From Pedobacter sp. (GTDB taxonomy: Bacteria > Bacteroidota > Bacteroidia > Sphingobacteriales > Sphingobacteriaceae): a DNA stretch of 13,743 bases. The stretch covers positions 1-13,743 of the forward strand of contig JASLGV010000392.1 of assembly GCA_030149995.1 (NCBI GenBank). Direction: 5' to 3'. The translations under genes and the position numbers were made by a program. Each line of letters opens with the position of its first letter. The first letter of the stretch is position 1. This document shows positions 1-6,501 of this stretch, in pieces. The notes under the pieces were generated by a model that was not told the origin of the DNA, did not search any database, and was given only the letters and a program-made list of their open reading frames with translations.

Positions 1-60
1 CTGGCACGATGCTGCAAAAAGTACTATTGCTGCCGCCGAAAGCCCTAATTTAACTTTCAT
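1..60 (-). CDS. Lipoprotein, N-terminal fragment running off the left edge
   Basis: Only the first 20 codons are present. They encode a short basic start (MKVK), a hydrophobic core rich in Ala, Val and Leu, and the lipobox AASC, so Cys19 should be lipidated after signal peptidase II cleavage. An AAGGAAAA stretch, a reasonable ribosome binding site, directly precedes the ATG on the minus strand. The gene is divergent from the SPFH gene at 210, with 149 bases between the two starts. Nothing can be said about function because the mature protein lies outside the window. The signal peptide reading is firm. Confidence 0.75.
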   Translation of the reverse strand, partial: MKVKLGLSAAAIVLFAASCQ

Positions 61-129
61 TTTTCCTTGTTTTTTAGTTTTTCAAAAGATGTTCGTTTTT
101 TTTCCGATAAAAAATGATGCACTCAGATC

Positions 130-154
130 ATTCGTAACGAATAAAGCTACGAAT
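130..154. promoter_or_regulatory. ACGAAT dyad plus third half-site in divergent spacer
   Basis: ATTCGT-A-ACGAAT at 130-142 is a perfect 6+1+6 palindrome. A third half-site, ACGAAT, follows at 149-154, in direct repeat with the second at a 12-base pitch; the repeated unit extends to ACGAATAA. It lies roughly midway between two divergent starts (60 on minus, 210 on plus), where a transcription factor could act on both genes. I see no exact TAnnTTTG element on either strand here, so promoter positions stay open. Operator function is inference. Confidence 0.35.
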
Positions 155-209
155 AAGAGATGTAGTTTCTATGAATTTTTACTTAACTTCAAAGAAAAAA
201 TATTAAACT

Positions 210-1145
210 ATGCAGTATTTCCTTTACATTATTATCTTTTTCGGGCTTATTATTCTGTTCAGTTCTTTTGTTACGGTTAAACAGGGAACCATTGCCGTGG
301 TAACGGTTTTTGGTAAATACCGCCGTTTATTACGCCCGGGGCTAAATTTCAAAATCCCGTTGATTGAGCAAATTTACTCCCGTATTTCCATCCAGAACAG
401 GTCTGTCGAATTGTCTTTTCAGGCTGTAACACAGGATCAGGCAAATGTTTATTTCAAAGCCATGTTGCTGTATTCTGTTATTAACCAGGATGAGGAAACC
501 ATTAAAAATGTTGCCTTTAAATTTGTGGATGCCTCCAACTTAATGCAGGCATTAATCAGAACCATCGAAGGCTCCATCCGGGCATATGTGGCCACACAAA
601 AGCAAGCAAATGTACTTGCCCAGCGAAACGAAATTGTACTGCATGTAAAAGAACAGATCGATCAGGTATTGGATGGCTGGGGATATCACCTGCAGGATCT
701 TCAATTAAACGACATTACCTTTGATGAAGAAATTATGCGCTCCATGAGCCGTGTAGTAGCTTCTAATAACTTAAAAGCCGCTGCCGAAAATGAAGGACAG
801 GCCTTGTTGATTACCAAAACCAAGGGTGCCGAAGCAGATGGTAATGCCATTAAAATTGCAGCTACTGCCGAACGTGAAGCAGCACAATTAAGAGGACAGG
901 GGATTGCACTTTTTAGAGAGGAAGTGGCAAAAGGGATGACCAATGCAGCACACGAGATGCAACAGGCAAACCTGGATACTTCTGTAATTCTTTTCACCAT
1001 GTGGACAGAAGCCATAAAGCAATTTGCAGAATACAGCGAAGGCAACGTAATCTTTTTAGATGGCAGTACCGAAGGTATGAACAAAACCATGAAAGAGATG
1101 ATGGCCATGCAGCAAAGCCGGAACAACCCGCCAAAAAGCAAATAA
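210..1145 (+). CDS. SPFH/band 7 (stomatin/prohibitin-like) membrane protein
   Basis: The 311-residue protein opens with an uncharged membrane segment (about residues 3-22) and runs into a band 7 domain (about 22-190). Hallmarks are VKQGTIAVVTVFGKYRRLLRPGLNFKIP near residue 23-50 (shown here as one motif of short blocks: VKQG, VFGKY, RPGLNFKIP), the DVYFKA-like strand NVYFKAMLLYSV, and the LNDITFDEEI segment near 167-176. An Ala/Glu-rich heptad region (about 185-250) follows, typical of the coiled coil on which these proteins form large rings. A Met-rich, basic tail closes it. Family members scaffold membrane microdomains and often modulate membrane proteases; the direct partner here is not evident. 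It is a single gene ending at a strong terminator. The ribosome binding site is weak (AAAGAAAAAA region), usual for Bacteroidota. Subfamily (QmcA-like or other) is unresolved. Confidence 0.85.
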   Translation: MQYFLYIIIFFGLIILFSSFVTVKQGTIAVVTVFGKYRRLLRPGLNFKIPLIEQIYSRISIQNRSVELSFQAVTQDQANVYFKAMLLYSVINQDEETIKNVAFKFVDASNLMQALIRTIEGSIRAYVATQKQANVLAQRNEIVLHVKEQIDQVLDGWGYHLQDLQLNDITFDEEIMRSMSRVVASNNLKAAAENEGQALLITKTKGAEADGNAIKIAATAEREAAQLRGQGIALFREEVAKGMTNAAHEMQQANLDTSVILFTMWTEAIKQFAEYSEGNVIFLDGSTEGMNKTMKEMMAMQQSRNNPPKSK

Positions 1146-1169
1146 CTGCCGTTATTTATATAAATGATG

Positions 1170-1202
1170 CCCCTTATCTGATAGAACAGGTAAGGGGTTT
1201 TT
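1170..1202 (+). terminator. Intrinsic terminator of the SPFH gene
   Basis: CCCCTTA (1170-1176) pairs with TAAGGGG (1191-1197). The stem extends inward through TCTG/CAGG (one G-T wobble) to a 6-base loop, giving 11 pairs, and is followed by TTTTT. It begins 24 bases after the stop codon. Confidence 0.8.
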
Positions 1203-1260
1203 AATTCAGTAACCACCGGTAGAAAAGAAAACTTCCAATTCTGGCAGGCGGTATGGACAC

Positions 1261-1292
1261 AAAAAAAGCGACGGAAAATCCGTCGCTTTTTT
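1261..1292. terminator. Bidirectional terminator between convergent genes
   Basis: GCGACGGA (1268-1275) pairs perfectly with TCCGTCGC (1279-1286) around an AAA loop. Seven A's lie before the stem and six T's after it, so it reads as a terminator on both strands. It ends 18 bases from the protease stop codon on the minus strand and backs up the SPFH terminator on the plus strand. Confidence 0.85.
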
Positions 1293-1309
1293 ATCTTAAT
1301 GTTCTTCGT

Positions 1310-3463
1310 TTAAAAAGAAGTAAGATTCATAACGTAATTTCCGGTTTGCTGCATCAGATCGCCCATCACCCTAACAGATTCTTCTTCTATAAAATCAAAA
1401 GAATCTTCTTTCGTTACCTTATCGCCTTTTTTAACCGGAGGTAATCCTCTTAATGCCCTGAGTTCGTTTTTACGAGCCAGGTTTTTCGCTTCCTGTGCAT
1501 CGCGCTCTGCTTTTAATTTCGCTTCGTTCAGCGTAACAGAAACTTCCGAATCGCGTTTTTTAATTTCGGCCAGATCTTCTTTCAGAAATTTGAAATCAAG
1601 TGAACCCGCAATGCGCTGCTCACTGTTTTTAATCAGCCCGGCCTTTACAGGTGTCAAATCTGCCACGACTTTAAAATTAGAAGGCCGGATAATATCCCAG
1701 GGCAATGCCGAAGGTTCTGTATCTTCGCCAATTTTATCCATTGGATACAAAGAAGGGAACACAACATCAGGGGTAACACCTTTATGCTGGGTACTACTGC
1801 CGGCAACGCGGTAAAATTTAGCAATGGTCAGGTTAATCTGCCCAAGGTTAATATCATTTGGCGAAGCAGCAGAAGGTGCCGTACCAATGGTCTTGTTTTT
1901 GCTAACCAGGCTTGCAAGACGTTGCAGCAAACTTGGATTTACAAATCTGTTCAGGTCTATAGAAGACTGAACGGTTCCTTTTCCGTAGGTCTGGCTTCCC
2001 ATAATGATGCCGCGGCCATAATCCTGAATGGCACCGGCAAATATTTCAGATGCCGAAGCACTCAAACGATCTACCATTACACCCATCGGACCATCCCAGC
2101 TTACACCGGCATTTTCATCACTGTCAACTTCTACCTTACCACGCATGTCTTTTACCTGTACAACCGGTCCTTGATCTATAAATAAACCAGTAAGCGAAAT
2201 CGCTTCGACCAAAGAACCGCCGCCATTTCCACGTAAATCCATTAAAATCGCGTCTACTTTATCCACGTTTTTTAACGTATCCAGCAACAATTTAACGTCG
2301 CGCGTGGTACTCTTATAGTTTTTATCACCTGCATTTGCTGCTTTAAAATCTGCATAAAATGCCGGCACCTGGATAATACCGATTTTGTATTCTTTTCCGC
2401 TGGTTGTGACCGTTTTAATTTTTTTCTTGGCTGATTGATCCTGCAATACAATTTTTTCGCGGATCAGCTCTAAAATAACTGGTTTTGAAGCCAGGTCTTT
2501 ACCTACGGGAATAATTTTCAAACGTACTTTGGTTCCTTTCGGGCCTTTAATTTTGGATACAGCATCGTCTAATCTCCAGCCAATAAGGTCAACAAACTCT
2601 CCGTCACCCTGTGCCACCCCAACAATCCGGTCGCCTACACTGATTTGTTTACTTTTAAATGCCGGGCCACCTGGAATTACCTGTGCAATTTTAACCACTT
2701 CGTTTTCCATTTGCAGACTCGCTCCGATTCCTTCCAGCGAACGCGACATCTCTTCGTTAAATTTCGTCGCATTACTTGGATTGAAGTAATTGGTGTGCGG
2801 ATCAATAGACTCGGTAAATGCATCCATCAGAAACTGAAATACATCCTGATTATTTGTTTTAGATGCCTGAGATCTCAGGTTTTCGTATCTTTTGGTTAAC
2901 GTTTCTACGTTTTTTGCATCGCTTGTTCCAGCCAGTTTCAGATTCACCAGCTCATACTTAACGCGCTTTTTCCAGGTATCATTCAAAACCTCAATAGAAG
3001 TTGCCCAGGGCATTTTCTCACGATCGTAGGTATACGTATCGTTTTGGTTAAAATCATATTTAACTTTTACCTGGGCCAGCGAATAGTTAAAGTATTCATT
3101 CAGCCTTTTGGCGTATACATTAAAGATATAAAATGGTGCACTCAGGTCGCCATTTTTAAAATCATCATCTAAAGTATATCTGAATTTTTCGAAACTTTTA
3201 ATATCGGAAGCCAGGAAATAGTTTTTACCCGGGTCTAAGGTCTTAATGTATTTATCCAGAATAAGAGACGAAATGGAATCATTTACCTGAATTTTCTTAA
3301 AATTATAATTTTCAATTAAGCTAACAACTTCCCGGATAACCAGCTGCTGCTGCTCATCGGGTTTTATATTGGCAATCCCCTCTACAACCGGCTGTGGCTT
3401 AGGTGCAGCACTACAGGCTAATACTGCCGCGGTAAAAACTACAAAAAATATTCTCTTTAACAT
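1310..3463 (-). CDS. prc: Carboxy-terminal processing protease Prc/CtpA (S41A), lipoprotein
   Basis: This is a tail-specific serine protease that degrades or trims envelope proteins from their C-termini. I choose the ATG at 3463 (717 residues) because it places a lipoprotein signal (MLKRIFF..., lipobox VLAC, Cys17) at the true N-terminus; in-frame ATGs at 3487 and 3526 would only add a polar extension. Order: helical N-terminal domain (about 30-230), PDZ (about 235-325, with EGIGASL and the VGDRIVGV turn), S41 catalytic core (about 355-570), and a C-terminal DUF3340-type helical domain rich in Lys and Glu. The catalytic Ser-Lys pair is Ser470 in SASASE and Lys495 in TYGKGTVQ, spaced 25 residues as in E. 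coli Prc. DLRGNGGGS is also present. Lipobox and length suggest a membrane-anchored envelope enzyme. It is monocistronic between a shared terminator and its own promoters. Confidence 0.92.
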   Translation of the reverse strand: MLKRIFFVVFTAAVLACSAAPKPQPVVEGIANIKPDEQQQLVIREVVSLIENYNFKKIQVNDSISSLILDKYIKTLDPGKNYFLASDIKSFEKFRYTLDDDFKNGDLSAPFYIFNVYAKRLNEYFNYSLAQVKVKYDFNQNDTYTYDREKMPWATSIEVLNDTWKKRVKYELVNLKLAGTSDAKNVETLTKRYENLRSQASKTNNQDVFQFLMDAFTESIDPHTNYFNPSNATKFNEEMSRSLEGIGASLQMENEVVKIAQVIPGGPAFKSKQISVGDRIVGVAQGDGEFVDLIGWRLDDAVSKIKGPKGTKVRLKIIPVGKDLASKPVILELIREKIVLQDQSAKKKIKTVTTSGKEYKIGIIQVPAFYADFKAANAGDKNYKSTTRDVKLLLDTLKNVDKVDAILMDLRGNGGGSLVEAISLTGLFIDQGPVVQVKDMRGKVEVDSDENAGVSWDGPMGVMVDRLSASASEIFAGAIQDYGRGIIMGSQTYGKGTVQSSIDLNRFVNPSLLQRLASLVSKNKTIGTAPSAASPNDINLGQINLTIAKFYRVAGSSTQHKGVTPDVVFPSLYPMDKIGEDTEPSALPWDIIRPSNFKVVADLTPVKAGLIKNSEQRIAGSLDFKFLKEDLAEIKKRDSEVSVTLNEAKLKAERDAQEAKNLARKNELRALRGLPPVKKGDKVTKEDSFDFIEEESVRVMGDLMQQTGNYVMNLTSF

Positions 3464-3545
3464 TTCTTTAAATTGTTTAAAATCCATTTCAAATTTTATA
3501 TAGCCAATATGATACCATTTTATCACAAAAACAAAAAAGAGACAG

Positions 3546-3605
3546 CAAAATTACCGTCCCTTGTCAAAACGTACCAAATCTAAACAAAAGCATTCTATTC
3601 AGCAA
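3546..3605 (-). promoter_or_regulatory. Two overlapping predicted promoters for the protease gene
   Basis: Two exact TAnnTTTG matches lie on the minus strand. TAGATTTG (3582 down to 3575) has a TTG 20 bases upstream (3605-3603). TAATTTTG (3553 down to 3546) has a TTTG 21 bases upstream, and that TTTG is the 3' half of TAGATTTG. One element would thus be the -7 of the first promoter and the -33 of the second. Transcripts would carry a leader of roughly 75-105 bases before the ATG at 3463. Prediction only. Confidence 0.4.
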
Positions 3606-3678
3606 TGCTTTAGCAAACGTAAAGGAAGAATTTTTGTTTGAAAAAATCCGTTAATGAAAAGTAATTTTAAGGTAAAGA

Positions 3679-3707
3679 CATCCGTTAAAGTTATGTTTAA
3701 ACGGATG
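3679..3707 (-). terminator. Hairpin after the TPR gene, probable terminator
   Basis: On the minus strand CATCCGTT pairs with AACGGATG (8 bp, extendable by two pairs after a T-T mismatch) around a loop of about 7-13 bases. It lies 14 bases past the TPR stop codon. The tail (TCTTTACC) is only weakly T-rich, so efficiency is uncertain. It would end the cphB-iaaA-TPR transcript. Confidence 0.45.
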
Positions 3708-3720
3708 GGGTGGTATTGGA

Positions 3721-4404
3721 TTATTTTTTACCGGTTGTTTTGGTGGCAATTGCCAGTCTTGCATCTTTAATCTGCCCGTTATACTGCGTATTCTTAACAG
3801 ATCTGGCAAGCCACTCGGCCTGGTTAAGGTCGCGGGTGGCCAGGGTAAAATCTTTTTTCTTTATTTTAACCTGGGCAAGTCCTAAAACGGACTCTATATA
3901 GGCATTGTTATTTTTGGTTTGTTTGGCCAAAATACCTTGCTGGGTATAGAACCACATCGCCTGTGTATATTTATTACCCGCCAGATAAACTTTACCCAGT
4001 AAACTATAAGAGTTCATCAATCCGGGTTTACTGCCTATCTTGGAATAATTTTTCAGGGCTACATTTAACAGTACCTGTTCTGCATCATTAAACCGGCCCA
4101 GCATATAGTGCATATGACTAAGTTTTAAAATAGCCTGTCCGTAACGGTTAAAATCTTTGGCTGAGTTAAATTCGAAAGCGGCTTTAACAAAAAGATTTAA
4201 AGCATCGTTAAAATCACCTTTACGTTCTTGTTCCAGTGCCTCATCGTAATAGGTGCTTCCATCGGCAATATCCAGCCTGGAAACGGCAATGTTAATGGCA
4301 CTTCCACCCGATACAGGCTCCTGGATATCGGATTTATCAATATTTTGTCCCGCTACCTTTAACGTGGTGAGGCATACAAATAAAACAATATACAGTTTGG
4401 GCAT
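3721..4404 (-). CDS. Small exported TPR protein, third gene of the cyanophycin operon
   Basis: The 227-residue protein starts with a likely signal peptide (about 1-19: MPK, hydrophobic core, cleavage near AGQ). After a polar linker come about four tetratricopeptide repeats (roughly 51-84, 88-121, 130-163, 170-203). They carry helix pairs of the type ALEQERKGDFNDALNLF and SYSLLGKVYLAGNKYTQAM. There is no transmembrane segment, kinase domain or catalytic motif; the end is a short Lys-rich tail. TPRs bind protein partners, so a scaffold or sensor role in the periplasm is plausible. It starts 29 bases after the iaaA stop on the same strand with no terminator between, so co-transcription is likely. 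Why an exported TPR protein follows two cytoplasmic enzymes is not clear. It also resembles the sensor part of Bacteroidota TPR histidine kinases without the kinase. Confidence 0.75.
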   Translation of the reverse strand: MPKLYIVLFVCLTTLKVAGQNIDKSDIQEPVSGGSAINIAVSRLDIADGSTYYDEALEQERKGDFNDALNLFVKAAFEFNSAKDFNRYGQAILKLSHMHYMLGRFNDAEQVLLNVALKNYSKIGSKPGLMNSYSLLGKVYLAGNKYTQAMWFYTQQGILAKQTKNNNAYIESVLGLAQVKIKKKDFTLATRDLNQAEWLARSVKNTQYNGQIKDARLAIATKTTGKK

Positions 4405-4433
4405 GCAACAAAAATAATACTTTAAATGTATAT

Positions 4434-5276
4434 TTAGCTAAATACCTGCAAATTAACATCAAAAGATGCCCAAACCATGTATGGATGAGAATCGCAATGG
4501 TACATTTCGCCGTTTGCGGCAATGCCTATAACGCCTGCAAAACCATCAAATGGCTTCAATTCTGTAAAGGATTTATCGCAGGCATCTTTTAAGGTAAACC
4601 CGTCTGTTACACGGGTTACTATTTTTGCAGCCAGGGCGGCACTTACAATATCTTCGCCCACACCTGTACAGGAAATGCCGGCATATTTATTGGCATAGTT
4701 TCCTGCTACCGTTGCCGAATCGCTTACCCTGCAAGGTATTTCAAAGCCTTTACCACCGGTCGAGGTAGCGGCCGCAATCCGGCCGGAATCATCCAGAGCA
4801 ACACAACCAACCGTTCCCTGGTTATGTTGCTGATTTAACCGGGCTTCATATTCTGCCTGGCGTACGGGTATAATGGGGTTGAAATAATCAAACCCGTTTT
4901 TACGGGCAAAGCTTTGTGCCCCGCTGCCACTTAAAACACGGTCATTGTAGCCAAGCAGCTTTTCCGAAACCTGAATCGGATTTTTAACATCTTCCAGGTT
5001 AATTACACCGCTAAATTTTTCTGCACTTCCATCCATCAGCGAGGCGCTTAACCGGATTTTGCCATCGCTTTGAATCTGCGAACCAGCGCCGGCATTAAAA
5101 AGCGCATCATTTTCGAGCAAAGAAACGGTAAAAACAACCGTTTCGAGCGCTGTATGTGTTTTAAGGTAATCGTATCCGGCGGTTACAATACGACGGAGCG
5201 CCGCCTGTTTTTGCCTTTTGATTTCCTGACTGGTAGACAATTCACTAAAAAAGCCTCCGTGGATGATAATTTTCAT
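4434..5276 (-). CDS. iaaA: Isoaspartyl peptidase/L-asparaginase, plant type (Ntn hydrolase)
   Basis: The enzyme hydrolyses beta-aspartyl dipeptides and, in many members, L-asparagine. The precursor self-cleaves before a Thr that becomes the N-terminal nucleophile of the beta subunit. Here that is Thr155 in the NQG-TVGCVALD motif. The other active-site residues fall at the E. coli IaaA spacing: Thr173 in TSTGG, and Arg183 and Asp186 in CRVSDS. The start MKIIIHGGF is the usual beginning of the alpha subunit, and NAGAGSQ (61-67) and SCTGVGE (202-208) are family motifs. At 280 residues it is slightly short for the family. There is no signal peptide, so it is cytoplasmic. It follows cphB by 65 bases on the same strand, which points to its job: splitting the beta-Asp-Arg dipeptides that cyanophycinase releases. 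Specificity for that dipeptide is inferred from context. Confidence 0.92.
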   Translation of the reverse strand: MKIIIHGGFFSELSTSQEIKRQKQAALRRIVTAGYDYLKTHTALETVVFTVSLLENDALFNAGAGSQIQSDGKIRLSASLMDGSAEKFSGVINLEDVKNPIQVSEKLLGYNDRVLSGSGAQSFARKNGFDYFNPIIPVRQAEYEARLNQQHNQGTVGCVALDDSGRIAAATSTGGKGFEIPCRVSDSATVAGNYANKYAGISCTGVGEDIVSAALAAKIVTRVTDGFTLKDACDKSFTELKPFDGFAGVIGIAANGEMYHCDSHPYMVWASFDVNLQVFS

Positions 5277-5341
5277 GGTACAAGCTTTAGTTTACATTAA
5301 CTCTTTATCTACTGGTACATCCTGCAAGCCTTACCGCTTGT

Positions 5342-6217
5342 TTAAGCAGTTGGTATTGCTTTCGGATGCTGAATCACCAGGCTATGATCCTTTAAATCGT
5401 ACACATCTCCATCGCACATCACATGTACAATCATATTTTTTATGGAAACAGGCTGTCCCATTTCCACATCGGTAAGATTGGTATCCGCCATCTGCCGGCC
5501 ATCTACCAGAATAACCATGCCCGAACCAATGGCTTCCATTCTGTGCCCTTCAGAAATAAACAGTCCGGTATCTTCTCCCAATCCAATACCCAGAATCCCC
5601 GGATTACTGGCGGTTGCATATAGTAAACGGCCAATACGGCCACGTTGTACAAAATGGGTATCTACAATTACATCATCAATAAATCCCAGTCCGCCGGTAA
5701 TTTTTACCTCGCCTTTTAACAAGGCATCTTTACTGCTGCCCTGGTAAATCATATTTTTCGAGCTGGCAGCGGCTCCTGCCGAAGTTCCTGCAATAACCAC
5801 TTTCTCATTTCTGTATTTATCGAGCAAAATCTGATGGATGATTGTGCCGCCAAAAATAGAAGACAGGCGCAGCTGATCGCCACCTGTAAATATAATTACA
5901 TCCGCCGCTTTTATGCGCAGGGCATTTTCTTCAGCATTTGCTTCTTCGCGATTGGCAATGTTGAGTACCCCGATATTATGTACATCAAGCTGTGCATATG
6001 CTTTTGTATATTCTTCGCCTACCTTTTCGGGCATCAGCGAGGCGGTGGTAATGATTTCGAAACGGGATTCGGTATCTTTTAATGATTCGGTGGTGATCCG
6101 TTTTAAAATACCACGCTCAAAAAAATTCATGTTTTCTGGCAGCCCAAACTGGGTTTCTGTAAAACTACCCGTATTGATTGCACCACCTATTATGATTAGT
6201 TTACCTTCCGGAATCAT
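5342..6217 (-). CDS. cphB: Cyanophycinase, cytoplasmic (S51 family)
   Basis: Cyanophycinase is an exo-acting serine peptidase that degrades cyanophycin to beta-Asp-Arg dipeptides. The 291-residue protein begins PEGKLIIIGGA, as family members do. It carries FTGGDQ (110-115), the nucleophile elbow AGTSAGA (Ser146), DTHFVQRGR (His188, Arg192, Arg194) and GLGEDTG (Glu215). The Ser-to-His distance of 42 residues matches the cyanobacterial enzyme as I recall it. Length is normal for the intracellular form. No signal peptide is present, unlike secreted CphE-type enzymes, so it should act on the cell's own granules. It is the first gene of a minus-strand operon with iaaA and the TPR gene and is divergent from cphA, 284 bases apart. 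A TATATTTG promoter element sits just upstream. Confidence 0.93.
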   Translation of the reverse strand: MIPEGKLIIIGGAINTGSFTETQFGLPENMNFFERGILKRITTESLKDTESRFEIITTASLMPEKVGEEYTKAYAQLDVHNIGVLNIANREEANAEENALRIKAADVIIFTGGDQLRLSSIFGGTIIHQILLDKYRNEKVVIAGTSAGAAASSKNMIYQGSSKDALLKGEVKITGGLGFIDDVIVDTHFVQRGRIGRLLYATASNPGILGIGLGEDTGLFISEGHRMEAIGSGMVILVDGRQMADTNLTDVEMGQPVSIKNMIVHVMCDGDVYDLKDHSLVIQHPKAIPTA

Positions 6218-6247
6218 CTTTTTTCGTTTATAATCCTGCTAAAAAAC

Positions 6248-6255
6248 CAAATATA
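6248..6255 (-). promoter_or_regulatory. Predicted -7 element of the cphB operon promoter
   Basis: TATATTTG on the minus strand is an exact TAnnTTTG match. It would start transcription about 25 bases before the cphB ATG at 6217. No good TTTG stands 19-21 bases upstream, so the promoter may be weak or need an activator. Confidence 0.4.
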
Positions 6256-6320
6256 TCAGCTTATCATAAAAAACGCGACTTTTTTTTATCAATAATACGG
6301 GCTTTATCAACAAGTTACGC

Positions 6321-6442
6321 TCAGATGGTCAAAAATCTGAATTCTTAACTTTAAAGTATAAATAACTTAAAACTGATTTAAGATCAGATGTGTTCATTTA
6401 CAAAATAAATACATAATTTACATGTACCAATTTCCTGTAAAA
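6321..6442. promoter_or_regulatory. Repeat-rich divergent control region between cphB and cphA
   Basis: The 284-base spacer is AT-rich and has no exact TAnnTTTG on the plus strand. It holds several small symmetric elements: TCAGAT-N8-ATCTGA (6321-6340), CTGAT-N5-ATCAG (6373-6387), and a series of ATTTACA at 6396, ATTTACA at 6416 and the inverted TGTAAAA at 6436, each 20 bases apart, about two helical turns. A further ATTTACA (6495-6501) abuts the cphA ATG. These are candidate binding sites for a nitrogen or arginine regulator. Each is short enough to arise by chance in AT-rich DNA; only the regular spacing stands out. Confidence 0.3.
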
Positions 6443-6501
6443 TGGAGCTTTGATGGGTAAAAGACAGCTTGTAGATTGGAATAAACAGTCAAATATTTAC
6501 A

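Noticed and set aside
701..1216. 171-codon minus-strand frame opposite the SPFH gene
   Set aside because: Cys- and Ser-rich low-complexity translation typical of the antisense of a coding frame; the plus-strand SPFH frame is clearly the real gene.
3464..3526. N-terminal extension of the protease to the ATG at 3526
   Set aside because: It would bury the lipoprotein signal 21 residues inside the protein, and it overlaps the region where a transcript leader is expected.
5300..5345. CAAGC/GCTTG hairpin between cphB and iaaA as a terminator
   Set aside because: Only 5 bp, no T-run, and both genes lie on the same strand 65 bases apart; at most a weak processing site.
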